From Marinobacterium ramblicola (lineage in GTDB: Bacteria > Pseudomonadota > Gammaproteobacteria > Pseudomonadales > Balneatricaceae): a stretch of 64,000 nucleotides of DNA. Positions within the stretch are counted from its first letter, which is position 1; each line of letters starts with the position of its first letter. The DNA lies in assembly GCF_019084545.1 (NCBI RefSeq), contig NZ_JAHREP010000009.1, positions 62,001-126,000 on the forward strand, given 5' to 3'. Shown here piece by piece: positions 25,878-36,400 of this stretch. Position numbers and translations under genes: made by a program. The notes beneath the pieces are model-generated. The model made no database searches. It saw only the letters and a program-made list of their open reading frames with translations, and was not told the DNA's origin.

Positions 25878-27164
25878 TCAGAAGTTCTGACCGGAGCACT
25901 TGCCGGTTTTGACGTTGTAGTTACCGCAGGCTAGCGGGGCACGCCAGTCGGAGACGATATCCTTGGAGCCTTCCAGATAGTCGGACCATGCATCGCCGAC
26001 CACGGTGCCCGGTGTGCTGGAGACCACGGCAAACTGGCCATCATCCTGGATCTCGCCGATCAGCACCGGCTTGGCGATGTGGTGGTTCGGCATCATGGTC
26101 GCATATCCGCCGGTCAGGTTCGGCACGGCCACCCCGATCAGCGCATCCTGCACCGCTGCCGGATCGGTCGTACCCGCCTTCTTCACAGCCTCTACCCACA
26201 TGTTGAAGCCGATATAGCTCGCCTCCATCGGGTCGTTGGTGACACGGTCCTCATTCTTGATGAACTTGTGCCATGACTCGATGAACTCGTCGTTCTGCTC
26301 GCTATCCACGCTCATGAAGTAGTTCCAGGCCGCCAGGTGACCGACCAGCGGGGCGGTATCGATACCGGCCAGCTCCTCCTCACCGACGGAGAAGGCAACA
26401 ACCGGGATAGAGTCAGCGGTTACACCCTGGGCACCCAGCTCCTTGTAGAACGGAACGTTGGCATCGCCGTTGATGGTGGAAACCACAGCAGTCTTCTTGC
26501 CTTCAGCGCCAAACTTCTTGATATCGGAGACGATCGACTGCCAGTCGGAGTGACCGAACGGCGTGTAGTTGATCATGATATCGGACTCAGCCACGCCCAT
26601 GGACTTCAGGTAGGCTTCGAGGATCTTGTTGGTGGTACGGGGATAAACGTAGTCGGTACCCGCCAGCACCCAGCGTTCGACGCCGAGTTCGTTCTTCAGG
26701 TAATCGACCGCCGGGATCGCCTGCTGGTTGGGTGCGGCACCGGTGTAGAACACGTTTTTGGAGGACTCCTCGCCCTCGTACTGTACCGGGTAGAACAGGA
26801 TGCTGTTGAGCTCCTCGAACACCGGCAGAACCGATTTGCGCGACACGGAGGTCCAGCAACCGAACACGGCAGACACCTTGTCCTTCTCGATCAGTTCACG
26901 CGCCTTCTCTGCAAACAGCGGCCAGTTGGAGGCCGGGTCGACCACCACCGCCTCCAGCTGCTTGCCGAGCAGACCGCCCTTCTTGTTCTGCTCATCGATC
27001 AGCATCAGCATGGTATCTTTCAGCGTGGTCTCACTGATCGCCATGGTACCGGAGAGGGAATGAAGCACCCCCACCTTGATGGTATCGGCCGCCAATGCAG
27101 CAAAGCTCAACATTGACGCACCCAGCCCCAGAGCCACACCCGCTGCCAGCTTCTTCATTCTCAT
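25878..27164 (-). CDS. urtA: Urea ABC transporter substrate-binding protein UrtA
   Basis: 428 residues from ATG 27164, chosen because AAGGGG lies eight bases upstream and the next residues form a good signal peptide (MRMKKLAAGVALGLG...FAALAADTIKVG). The mature part begins DTIKVGVLHSLSGTMAISET, the urea/short-chain-amide binding family. A longer frame reaching 27320 has no family support. It binds urea in the periplasm. First gene of urtABCDE-ureD, with a long leader containing a perfect palindrome. Confidence 0.96.
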   Translation of the reverse strand: MRMKKLAAGVALGLGASMLSFAALAADTIKVGVLHSLSGTMAISETTLKDTMLMLIDEQNKKGGLLGKQLEAVVVDPASNWPLFAEKARELIEKDKVSAVFGCWTSVSRKSVLPVFEELNSILFYPVQYEGEESSKNVFYTGAAPNQQAIPAVDYLKNELGVERWVLAGTDYVYPRTTNKILEAYLKSMGVAESDIMINYTPFGHSDWQSIVSDIKKFGAEGKKTAVVSTINGDANVPFYKELGAQGVTADSIPVVAFSVGEEELAGIDTAPLVGHLAAWNYFMSVDSEQNDEFIESWHKFIKNEDRVTNDPMEASYIGFNMWVEAVKKAGTTDPAAVQDALIGVAVPNLTGGYATMMPNHHIAKPVLIGEIQDDGQFAVVSSTPGTVVGDAWSDYLEGSKDIVSDWRAPLACGNYNVKTGKCSGQNF

Positions 27165-27261
27165 CTCGTATCCCCTTCGGTTTTTTGATTCGCAACAACA
27201 CCTGCCATCGATTGTCAGCGAACGGGGCAAGGGGCGGTATGCGTTGATTGGCGAGGCGGGG

Positions 27262-27277
27262 TACGTCATTTGACGTA
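27262..27277. promoter_or_regulatory. Perfect palindrome between urtA and the carbamate kinase gene
   Basis: TACGTCA-TT-TGACGTA, seven-base arms with a two-base spacer, 98 bases before urtA and 90 before the divergent carbamate kinase. This is the size and symmetry of a dimeric repressor or activator site. I do not recognise the regulator, and no canonical sigma-54 element is present here. Confidence 0.5.
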
Positions 27278-27367
27278 TAGAGGTAGAGACAGGGAGCCGG
27301 TCGATCTCGACTATCATCAAGATGTTCGAACACAGATCCCACCCCCCTTTCGAAAGCGGAGGTTAAC

Positions 27368-28300
27368 ATGCTGACCGTCGTCGCCCTGGGCGGTAATGCG
27401 CTGTTGCAGCGTGGTGAACCGTTGACCGCAGACAACCAGCGCTTGAATGTTCAGCGTGCAGCGGCAGCTCTCGCCTCTCTGACGACTCAACGTCAACTGG
27501 TGATAACTCATGGCAACGGCCCCCAGGTCGGTATGCTTGCACTGCAGTCTATGACAGGCGCAGCGGACGACGCTTATCCGCTTGATATCCTCGATGCGGA
27601 AACCGAAGGCATGATCGGTTACCTGATCGAGCAGGAGCTGCAGAACCGCCTCCCCGAGGAGCGGCGATGCGTGACCCTGCTGACCCAGATTGAGGTAGAT
27701 CCCGACGATAGGGCCTTTTGTCATCCGAGTAAGCCTATAGGTCCAGTCTATGAACGGGGTGACGCGCTCCGGCTGGCACGCGACCGTGGCTGGACCGTTG
27801 CGCTCGATGGCACTCGCTACCGGCGTGTCGTGCCCTCTCCCCGCCCAATACGCATACTGGAACTAACGGTTATCGAACTGCTGGTATCCCAGCAGATATT
27901 GGTAATCTGTGCCGGCGGCGGGGGCATACCGGTGGTAAGGCGCCGGAATGGCAGCCTCATCGGTGTTGAGGCGGTGATCGACAAGGACGCCGCCAGTGCA
28001 CTGCTGGCCCGACAACTCGGGGCTCGAGCACTACTGATGCTGACCGACGTCGACGCCCTCTACGATAACTGGGGGCTATCGGATGCCCGCGCTATAAGGC
28101 GGATCGCGCCGCAAGAGCTCAGGACGCGTTACTTCGCCGAAGGCTCTATGGCGCCCAAAGTCAGGGCGGCCTGCGACTTCGTGGAGCAAACCGGGGGCAT
28201 TGCCGGTATCGGACGACTTCAGGATGCGGAGGCGATACTGGATGGCGAGGCAGGCACTCTGATCGAGCTGACGCGATCGGGTACCCTCTGGTGGTCCTAG
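27368..28300 (+). CDS. arcC: Carbamate kinase
   Basis: 310 residues, amino-acid-kinase fold: VVALGGNALLQRGEPLT at 4-20, VITHGNGPQVGML at about 46-58, VCAGGGGIPVV mid-protein and DKDAASALLARQLGARALLMLTDVDALY. It interconverts carbamoyl phosphate plus ADP with carbamate plus ATP. The ribosome site GGAGG precedes ATG 27368. Carbamate is also the first product of urease, but energy recovery from urea this way is only a speculation. Divergent from the urea transporter; a 451-residue ATPase gene follows convergently. Confidence 0.93.
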   Translation: MLTVVALGGNALLQRGEPLTADNQRLNVQRAAAALASLTTQRQLVITHGNGPQVGMLALQSMTGAADDAYPLDILDAETEGMIGYLIEQELQNRLPEERRCVTLLTQIEVDPDDRAFCHPSKPIGPVYERGDALRLARDRGWTVALDGTRYRRVVPSPRPIRILELTVIELLVSQQILVICAGGGGIPVVRRRNGSLIGVEAVIDKDAASALLARQLGARALLMLTDVDALYDNWGLSDARAIRRIAPQELRTRYFAEGSMAPKVRAACDFVEQTGGIAGIGRLQDAEAILDGEAGTLIELTRSGTLWWS

Positions 28301-28326
28301 CGCTAACCGCTTTAGCCGAATTGCCC

Positions 28327-29682
28327 TCATCCGTTGAGTTTTTCCGCGATAAATTGTTCGACGAACTCACTCAACCCCGGCTCGCCAACCTCCTCAAACT
28401 CATAACGGGCGCGCACAACGGGCTTGTCGATCTTGATCAACGCTGCCAGATCACAGGGGGTCGCCACTACCACGATGTCGGCATCGGCGGCATTGATCGC
28501 CGCACGCAGCTCCTGTAGTTGTGGCCGGTGATACCCCATTGCCGGCAGCACGGCACCGATATGGGGGTAGTCTGCATAAATCGCTGCGATACCGCCCTCG
28601 GCCGCCAGTCTCGGGTCGATGATCTCCGCCGCCTGAGCGGCTGAAGCGGCGACATAGCCAGCCCCGTAGGGCATATCGCCGTGGGTGATGCTCGGGCCAT
28701 CCTCCACCACCAGCACGCGCTTGCCGGTTACCGCCTCTGGCGTGTCGAGCTGGACCGGTGAGGCTGCCCGTACGATGGGCGCACTGGGATTAAGTCGACG
28801 AACGTTTTCAGTTACCGCCTGGATATCCGCCTCCGCGGCCGAGTTCACTTTGGCGATCACGACCAGGTCCGCCCTCCTCAGTACAGCCTCTCCAGGGTGA
28901 TGGCTGGATTCGTTGCCTGGACGCAATGGATCCACCAGCACGATGTTCAGGTCTGGCCTGATGAACGAGAAGTCGTTGTTACCGCCGTCCCAAAGGATGA
29001 TGTCCGCCTCATGCTCGGCTTGTGCCAGTATGCTCGCGTAATCGACACCGGCGTAGACAGCATTGCCTAGCCGGAGGAGTGGTTCGTACTCCTCCCGCTC
29101 TTCGACGGAACAGTTCGCTGCATCCAGATCAGCGAGCGTGGTGAAACACTGAACTGCCTCGGTTTCAAGATCGCCATAAGGCATCGGGTGGCGGATCACG
29201 GCGACTCTCAACCCTTTGGCCTTGAGCAGTCGCGCCAGGTAACGCGTGGTTTGTGACTTCCCGCAGCCGGTGCGTACCGCACACACGGATATCACCGGCA
29301 CCCGCGCATGCAGCATGGTACGATCCGGCCCCAACAGCAGAAAATCTGCGCCCTGCGCAAGCACGATAGAGGCGCGATGCATCAACTCCGTATAAGCGAT
29401 ATCGCTATAGGCAAACACAACCTGATCGATTCGGTTGTCGCGGCATAGCTCGGCGAGTTGACTCTCTTCAACAATCGGGATTCCATCAGGATAGCGATCA
29501 CCGGCAAGCGATCCGGGATAGCATCGCCCGGCGATATCCGGAATCTGACTGGCGGTAAATGCGACCACACGACTGCCGGGATCATCGCGGTATACCATAT
29601 TGAAGTTATGGAAATCCCGTCCGGCCGCGCCCATGATCAGCAGACGTTTTTCCTTTTGCCCTCCCCCTTTCTCAAATGCCAT
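28327..29682 (-). CDS. Cyclic 2,3-diphosphoglycerate synthetase-like P-loop protein
   Basis: 451 residues. N-terminal Rossmann-like part (KRLLIMGAAGRDFHNFN), then a P-loop GTPase/ATPase core: VCAVRTGCGKSQTTRYLARLL with Walker A GCGKSQT, ILWDGGNND (Walker B-like) and a long C-terminal part. This organisation is that of archaeal cyclic-2,3-DPG synthetase; bacterial members have no established reaction and tend to occur beside carbamate kinase or carbamoyltransferase-like genes, as here. A role in carbamoyl phosphate or purine-derived nitrogen chemistry is an inference from that neighbourhood. Convergent with arcC, 26 bases apart. Confidence 0.72.
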   Translation of the reverse strand: MAFEKGGGQKEKRLLIMGAAGRDFHNFNMVYRDDPGSRVVAFTASQIPDIAGRCYPGSLAGDRYPDGIPIVEESQLAELCRDNRIDQVVFAYSDIAYTELMHRASIVLAQGADFLLLGPDRTMLHARVPVISVCAVRTGCGKSQTTRYLARLLKAKGLRVAVIRHPMPYGDLETEAVQCFTTLADLDAANCSVEEREEYEPLLRLGNAVYAGVDYASILAQAEHEADIILWDGGNNDFSFIRPDLNIVLVDPLRPGNESSHHPGEAVLRRADLVVIAKVNSAAEADIQAVTENVRRLNPSAPIVRAASPVQLDTPEAVTGKRVLVVEDGPSITHGDMPYGAGYVAASAAQAAEIIDPRLAAEGGIAAIYADYPHIGAVLPAMGYHRPQLQELRAAINAADADIVVVATPCDLAALIKIDKPVVRARYEFEEVGEPGLSEFVEQFIAEKLNG

Positions 29683-29976
29683 ATGCGCGCCACCTGTCCC
29701 GAAACCTGCCTTTAACGGAAGCCTAGCTCAGACAGATAGCATCTGCCGGAACGGCCTGTGCCGATCCCCGCCTCAATGACAAAGACCAACACATCGAGGT
29801 ATCGGAAGGTCATGATCCCCGACAGCCAAGTGCCGTGGCTAGCGAACGTCAGCATACTGTTTAACTGCACAGAGCGAGCCATTCGACTGGTGGTGAGAAG
29901 GCACTTCAGTGTGTCGCGACTCTGTTTACTGTTACGATAACAGCATTATTTTTTGATCTGGGTTAGAAGAAGCGAT
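29683..29976. other. Intergenic region upstream of ppiC
   Basis: 294 bases separating two divergent genes. No convincing gene. At 29929-29943 CTGTTA-CGA-TAACAG is a short perfect inverted repeat followed by an A/T tract (CATTATTTTTT). It may be an operator or a weak terminator-like stem; it lies about 35 bases before ppiC. Confidence 0.35.
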
Positions 29977-30255
29977 ATGGCGACAGCGGCGGCACTCCAC
30001 ATACTGGTCAAGACAGAGAAAGAGGCACTGGATATTCTCGATCAGCTGAAGCAAGGCAAGAAGTTCGAGGCATTAGCCAAGCGCTACTCCATCTGTCCGT
30101 CGGGAAAGCGAGGCGGCGACCTGGGCGAGTTTCATCGTGGCGACATGGTAAAGGCGTTCGATGATGTGGTGTTCAAACGCCCCCTGCTAAAAGTGCACGG
30201 CCCGATAAAAACCCGCTTCGGTTACCACTTGATCAAGACACTGTATCGCAATTGA
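29977..30255 (+). CDS. ppiC: Parvulin-type peptidyl-prolyl isomerase PpiC
   Basis: 92 residues from ATG 29977, the length of E. coli PpiC (93). Rotamase signatures: [39 protein letters not shown], and the end [15 protein letters not shown]. No signal peptide, so a cytoplasmic prolyl isomerase. I use the internal ATG because the eight extra upstream codons have no family counterpart. Confidence 0.93.
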   Translation: MATAAALHILVKTEKEALDILDQLKQGKKFEALAKRYSICPSGKRGGDLGEFHRGDMVKAFDDVVFKRPLLKVHGPIKTRFGYHLIKTLYRN

Positions 30256-30364
30256 TCACCCAATTGTTTGGAATTGGCGAACGTCGAAACCGAAAGAAGA
30301 GATGAGCGGTTGAGCGCCTCCTGAAATTACATCTCTACGAGGCGCTCGGTTTGATAATGTCCCG

Positions 30365-32293
30365 CTACGCGATCATGAAGCGATCAAAAAACTCACTCAA
30401 CTCAGCGTGTGCACCGAGGGGCAAGATGTTAGCGACATGCTGGTCAGGTCGAACCACCACCATACAGCCGCTTGAGCGGTCGATGCCGCGCTGCTCGAAA
30501 ATATCCAACCCCGCCTCTGCATGGAATACCTTTTCGTAATCTCTGAGTCCATATTTTCCTTTGGCAGGCCACAGGTAGTCCGGCAGCCTTTCAATCAAGA
30601 GATCCTGCTGCTGGAACACCGCATAGACATCGATAACCGAGTCGATATCGGTTCCCTCAGGCGTATATTTTTTGACCGGCGACGATTTATCACTCTCCAG
30701 AAACCTCACCAGCTTGTACACGTCCGAGGCGGTATCTACCGGGCTCTGCTGATTACCGAAAATAAAGATGCGCCAGCGCCCATCCGCCTTAACCAGATGC
30801 CCCAGATGTTGTGGCCTGCCATCCGCCACGCGACGCGCTTCGGCCGAATGGAAGCGCTGACCGATCTTGAACCCGGTCGCCAGCTGCTGGTTCTCTTCGC
30901 CCATGCAGATAAATGACGAGTCGTAGCCAATCGAAGTGCCCGCGATAAAACCGTTCTGCCTGGAGATAAATTTCTCGATATCCGCGGTACTGGTCCTGGC
31001 CTGCCCCGCATCGTTATTTGCTGAAGGGCGCGTTGCCACCAGGGCTGACATCTGTCGGTCGGCATTGATCAGCATCTGTGCAACCTTGCGTCGCTCCGAT
31101 GCGTAGGTCTGCAGCAATGTTGGATGCGACTTGCCCTGCAGCACCGCCGCCAGCTTCCACCCGAGATTGAAAGTGTCCGGCAGTGATGTGTTCAAGCCCC
31201 AGCCACCCTTGGGGCTGTGGGTATGGCAGGCATCGCCGGCCACAAAGGCGCGGGGAATGAGGCCTTGCGGATTGCCCACGGGGGTGTCATCAAAGCGCTC
31301 GGCAACACGCTGTCCCACCTCGTAGATCGACCACCAGGCCACCTCCTTAACATCCAGCGTGTACGGATTCATGATCAGCTTCGCCTTGGCGATGATATCG
31401 TCGACGGTGAGTTCAAGCTGCGATGCGCGTTGATCCTTGCTCAACAGGTCGAGCTCTACATAGAGCCGAACCAGATACCCCCCTTCACGCGGGATCAGCA
31501 TCACCGCACCGTTCTCTCTGGACTGGATAAAACTCTTGACCCGGATATCGGGGAAGTCGGTGACCAACAACAGATCCATCACGCCCCAGGCCTTATTGGC
31601 GGAGTCCCCCTGCAGCGCGATCGACAGGTTTTTGCGCACCGCACTGCGTGCGCCGTCACAACCCACCACATAGCGCGCTTTAATGGTTTCTACTTTGGCG
31701 GATTGAGCCGCATCGTTGCGCTCAAAGGTTGCCGTGATCGGATAGGCACTGAGGTCCTGAGTGAGGTCGGCATCCACATCCAGTTCCAGCAGTCGTCGGC
31801 TGTAGTGTGGAACCAGGTGGGTAACGGAGTGTTCCATCCCTTCAAGCAGTAGTTCGTGCAGGCGCGCCTGGTTAACGACACCGTGGGTAAATTCGGAGAG
31901 ACCCAGTCGTGCATCGGGCACCTTGTGTGTACGTTTGATGTTTTCAGGATGCTCGCTGTCCGGCTCCCAGAAGGCGTTCCGGTGCAGCTGGTAGCACTCT
32001 TTAACCAGCATTTCGCTGCAGTTAAAGGCTTCCATGATCTCCATGGTGCGGCAGGATATCCCGTCGGCCTGGCCAAACAGCAAGGGGCCGGGCTTCTGTT
32101 CGACGATACAGGTTTTGATATCCGCGAACTCCGCCAGCTGCCTCGCCAACGCAAGCCCCGCGGGACCGCAGCCGACGATCAACACATCCACCTCCTTGGG
32201 CAGATCCACCATCGGCGGCGGAGTGGCTGGTTCTCGAGCGGAATCCGGGATCTGGTAGTTACCGGGTTTAAAACCGTTGAGATGATATTGCAT
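30365..32293 (-). CDS. FAD-dependent aromatic hydroxylase (3-hydroxybenzoate 4-monooxygenase/phenol 2-monooxygenase type)
   Basis: 642 residues, the length of MobA-type enzymes. The FAD site is VDVLIVGCGPAGLALARQLAE (about 36-56), the second fingerprint is RYVVGCDGARSAVRKNL, and the GD motif is AGDACHTHSPKGGWGLNTSLPDTFNLGWKLA. The C-terminal thioredoxin-like domain typical of the phenol-hydroxylase subfamily is present. It inserts one oxygen into a phenolic ring using NADPH. The exact substrate is not decidable here. A CCTAC-N12-GTAGG inverted repeat lies upstream at 32371-32392 and could be a regulator site. Confidence 0.82.
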   Translation of the reverse strand: MQYHLNGFKPGNYQIPDSAREPATPPPMVDLPKEVDVLIVGCGPAGLALARQLAEFADIKTCIVEQKPGPLLFGQADGISCRTMEIMEAFNCSEMLVKECYQLHRNAFWEPDSEHPENIKRTHKVPDARLGLSEFTHGVVNQARLHELLLEGMEHSVTHLVPHYSRRLLELDVDADLTQDLSAYPITATFERNDAAQSAKVETIKARYVVGCDGARSAVRKNLSIALQGDSANKAWGVMDLLLVTDFPDIRVKSFIQSRENGAVMLIPREGGYLVRLYVELDLLSKDQRASQLELTVDDIIAKAKLIMNPYTLDVKEVAWWSIYEVGQRVAERFDDTPVGNPQGLIPRAFVAGDACHTHSPKGGWGLNTSLPDTFNLGWKLAAVLQGKSHPTLLQTYASERRKVAQMLINADRQMSALVATRPSANNDAGQARTSTADIEKFISRQNGFIAGTSIGYDSSFICMGEENQQLATGFKIGQRFHSAEARRVADGRPQHLGHLVKADGRWRIFIFGNQQSPVDTASDVYKLVRFLESDKSSPVKKYTPEGTDIDSVIDVYAVFQQQDLLIERLPDYLWPAKGKYGLRDYEKVFHAEAGLDIFEQRGIDRSSGCMVVVRPDQHVANILPLGAHAELSEFFDRFMIA

Positions 32294-32529
32294 CGCGAAA
32301 TCCTCTTATCCTTATTCGCAGGCTCGCTATGACCTTGGCCTGTCGTGTTGCATTTATTGATGCTGTAAAGCCTACGCGGATAAGGTTGTAGGATTTGTCA
32401 CCTTAAAATGGGGACAGTGGATTTTGTCAGCCAAGGCGGGGGCGAACCGAAATGGGGGAATCAGAGAACCACGTGGGCACGGGCGCCAATAACCCCGTCT
32501 TTAAAGGTTCGCTTCCGGACGCTTATTGG

Positions 32530-33444
32530 TTATTGACTGGCGACCAGTATCCTTAACGCCACCCCCGCCGCTGCGGTACGATTCTCCACCCCAAGCTTGG
32601 GGAATATCTGTTCCAGATGCTTGTTCACGGTGCGCGGGCTCATATCCAGTATTTCCGCGGCTTCACGGTTGGTCTTGCCGTTGGTGATCCAGTACAGGAC
32701 TTCGGATTCGCGCTCGGTCAGATCCAGCTTTTCGCGCAGCAGCGACGCACCGTCGGTACGCTGACGGTCGAGCAGTTTCATCAGCTTTTCACCATTTTCC
32801 TGCCGGTCGATCAGTTTGACCGCGAGCGGGTAGTCGAGGCCGTCCAGGTTGAGTTGCTCCTCCAATTGCGGCCGGTGCTCCAGCCAGTAGCGGATCTGGG
32901 GGGCAAGGCTGGTTTGCTGCCAGTGTTCGTCGGCACGGGCTCGGGCCAGCAGGGCGTGCGCCTGCGGTGTTGCCCACTTGACTCGCCCCTCATCGTCCAC
33001 CGTCAGCAGGTGCTGACCGAGACTGTCGAGCGCCGTCTGCGCACTGCGCGCCAGACGGGCGTTGCCCAGGTGCACCTTCATCCTCGCCAGCAGTTCATTG
33101 GGCTTGATCGGCTTGGTCAGGTAGTCCACCCCACCCGCTTCCAGCCCCTTGATCACATCGCCGGTCTCGGTGAGCCCGGTCATGAAGATTACCGGGATCG
33201 ACGCCAGCTCCGGGTCGGCCTTGAGTGCACGGCAGGCTTCGAAACCATCCATATGCGGCATCACACCGTCCATCAGGATAATATCCGGTCGCATCCGCTT
33301 GGCAATGGTCAGCGCCTGGCGGCCCTCCAGCGCCACCAGCACATCGATACCCGCCGCTTCCAGCGCATCGTTGATCAGGCTCAGCGTATCGGGCGAATCA
33401 TCCACCACCAGGGCGATGTCGGTGCGTGTTCTGTCACTGTTCAT
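32530..33444 (-). CDS. LuxR-type response regulator (REC-PAS-like-HTH)
   Basis: 304 residues. Receiver domain at 8-125 with phospho-acceptor Asp59 (ILMDGVMP) and YLTKPIKPNE, a middle region about 135-225 that looks PAS-like, and a LuxR/GerE helix-turn-helix at about 238-300 (LTERESEVLYWITNGKTNREAAEILDMSPRTVNKHLEQIFPKLGVENRTAA). Its start overlaps the kinase stop codon by four bases, so it is the partner of the preceding hybrid kinase. It should bind DNA and activate target promoters when phosphorylated. Confidence 0.93.
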   Translation of the reverse strand: MNSDRTRTDIALVVDDSPDTLSLINDALEAAGIDVLVALEGRQALTIAKRMRPDIILMDGVMPHMDGFEACRALKADPELASIPVIFMTGLTETGDVIKGLEAGGVDYLTKPIKPNELLARMKVHLGNARLARSAQTALDSLGQHLLTVDDEGRVKWATPQAHALLARARADEHWQQTSLAPQIRYWLEHRPQLEEQLNLDGLDYPLAVKLIDRQENGEKLMKLLDRQRTDGASLLREKLDLTERESEVLYWITNGKTNREAAEILDMSPRTVNKHLEQIFPKLGVENRTAAAGVALRILVASQ

Positions 33445-36400
33445 GGCTCTGATCGCTCCAGGAACTGGGCCAGCCGTGCGAACTGCAGGCTGACGGTCAG
33501 CTGTTTCAAGTGTTCCAGCGTATGCTCATCGAGCATCCCCAGTTGCTCCAGTTGGGTGAGGGTTTCGCGCACGCCCTTGCGATAACCGATTTCGGCATAG
33601 GCGCGCAGCTCATGGATCAATTCGTGGTCCGGGAGCTGCAGCCCAGCCTCCGTTTTGATAACCGCAGACGCTACTCGATCTCTTGGAGTGACAGCAGTCT
33701 CGTCCCGTTGGTAGACCCACTCCAACTGCAGGTAACGCGCCATCTTGTCCAGCAACGCCTGATTCTCTACCGGTTTCACCAGATAATCGTCATAAACCGG
33801 GGCCTTGTCGGGTTCCCCATGATATTCCCGGGCATCGGCCGATAGCATCAGTATCGGCGCATCTACAGCCCGCCGACGCAGTTCCTGCGCCAGCTCCAGT
33901 CCGTTCATGCCGGGCATCGAGATATCGAGCAGAAAAAGGTCCGGTTTGCCGTTCTCCAGCAGGCTCAGGCAAGCGTTGGCATCACGCGCTTCCAGGGTAA
34001 CAAAGCCCAGCGGCGTCAACAGGTCGGACAGCAAACCGCGCAGCACCGGATCATCATCCACCAGACAGACGGTGCGCCGGGCACCGGCATAGCCGACAAG
34101 ACGCTGAGCACTGGTTTTTTTCCGGGCTTGCGGGTCGAGCCAGGGCAGCATCAGACTGACGGAGAAACAGCTGCCCTGCCCCGGCACGCTGTCAACCCGC
34201 AGATCGCCGCCCATAATCTCGGTCAGCAGTTTGACGATGGTCAGCCCTAAACCGGTGCCCGGCAGATTGGGGCTGTCGGCGGTACGCACCCGCTCAAACG
34301 GATCGAAGATCCGCGCCAGGTGCTCCTCGGGTATCCCCGGCCCCGTATCGCGGATATTGAACTCCGCGACCTGGTTACGATAATGGATTTCGAACTCGAC
34401 CTGGCCGCCGGCGGTATATTTCACCGCATTGGAGAGCAGGTTGATCAGGATCTGACGCAGCCGTTTCTCATCGGCACTGACCAGTTGCGGCAGCGGGTCG
34501 AGTGTCCGGCAGTGAAATGCGATCCCCTTGCTCCGCGCCTGCATGGCGAACATATCGGCCAGCTGATCGATCAGCTCCGGCAGCTGCACCTGATTGCGGT
34601 ACAGCTCCAGCCTGCCAGCCTCGATCTTTGAAATATCCAGCAGCCCCTCGATCAGGTCAGCCAGATACTGGCCGCTACGGTGGATGGTGTTCAGCCCCGG
34701 TAGCATCCGCTCCGGGGTTTCCGCCTGATCGCCGAGCAGCTGGGCATAACCGAGAATCGACTGCAGCGGCGTGCGCAGCTCGTGGCTGATACCGCTGATG
34801 TAGCGACTCTTGGCCGCATTGGCCCGCTCGGCCTGCTCCTTGGCCTGCTGCAGCGCCCTATCGGTCTGTTCATGGGCTTCGATCTCCCGGATAAGCTTGC
34901 GGGTCTGCCGGTTGGACTCTTTCTGCGCGACGAGGCGGCTCTCATGGGCTAGCAGGAAGAACCAGGTCACCACACCGGACGCGATCAGCAGAATAAAGAA
35001 CAGCGTCCACAATGTCTGACTGAGCAGTTCGATCTGTACCGGCTCCTCCGGCCGCATCTGGCGGTAGACCAGTGCCAGCAGCGCCCCCAGCAACAGGTTG
35101 AACGGCACCAGCATGCCGACAAAACGGCCAAATCGCGAGTTGATCGAGCGCACCACACGGCGCGGCAGAAACATGCGAAGAAAGGCGACCAACTGAGCCG
35201 AGAAGCGTGCCCTCGGCTTACAGCTGTCCATACAGCGGGCATCCAGTGAGCAGCACAGGGAGCAGATCGGCTGACCGTAGGCCGGGCAGTAACTCATATC
35301 CTCCCGCTCGAAATGGTTCTCGCAGATGCCGCAATGGATATTCGCGCCAGGCTGGTTACTGCCGTGGGTGATCAGCTCCAGCTCAACGGGTTGTCGGGCC
35401 AGATAGAAACGCCCCTTGGTCACCCAAGCGATCAGCGGTACGGCGATAAAACAGGTGAGAAGGCTGACAAAGTGCGACAGTGTCTTGGCCACCTCGCCGA
35501 ACCAGCCCAGGTAGCAGAGCATTCCCAGTACCGTGGCCAGCAACATGGAGCCGGTGCCCACCGGGTTGATGTCGTACAGGTGGGCGCGCTTGAACTCCAC
35601 ATAGGAGGGGCTCAAGCCAAGGGGTTTGTTGATCAGTAGATCGGCCGCCAGAGAGGCGAGCCAACTGACGGCGACAATGGCGAAGATGCCGAGTATCGCC
35701 TCCAGCGCCTGGTAGATCCCCAGCTCCATCAGGATCAACGCGATCGCGACATTGAACACCAGCCAGACCACGCGGCCCGGATGACTGTGGGTCAGCCGTG
35801 AGAAGAAGTTGGACCAGGCGATGGAGCCGGCATAGGCGTTGGTGACGTTGATCTTCATCTGCGACAGGATCACCATCAATGCCGCCAGTACCAGCGACAC
35901 GGAAGGCGACTGGGTCAGGTAGGTGAACACCATCTGGTACATGTAGGTAGGGTCGCTGGCCCGGCTGAACGCCTCGCCCTGGCTGATGGCGAGGTAGGCC
36001 AGAAACGAACCCAGCAGCATCTTGATCAGGCCTACGAACACCCAACCCGGACCGGCCAGAATCAGCCAGAACCACCAGCGGCGTTTGTTGGACTCGGTTT
36101 TCGGTGGCATGAAACGCAGGTAATCCACCTGCTCGCCAATTTGCGCCACCATGGCGAAGAAGACCGACGCGGCAGCGCCAAACAGCAAAATATCAAAGTG
36201 GTCGCTGCCGGATCGGCTAATCGGCGCGAAGCTGACCCAATCCCCCATGCGCTGGTATTCATACACCACAACCACCACCAGGGCCGTGCATTGCAGCAGC
36301 AGCCAGAGGGTCTGCGTTCCCACCTGAAACCGGCTGATCGCCGAGATACCGTGGGTCACCACCGGAATCACCGCCAGGGCACAGATCACGTAGCCAATCG

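Noticed and set aside
27196-27215. Sigma-54-like element before urtA
   Set aside because: TGGCA and TTGC are present, but GG and GC are 11 bases apart, one too many.
27165-27320. Longer N-terminus for UrtA
   Set aside because: It would place a signal peptide internally and cover the palindrome; a good ribosome site precedes ATG 27164.
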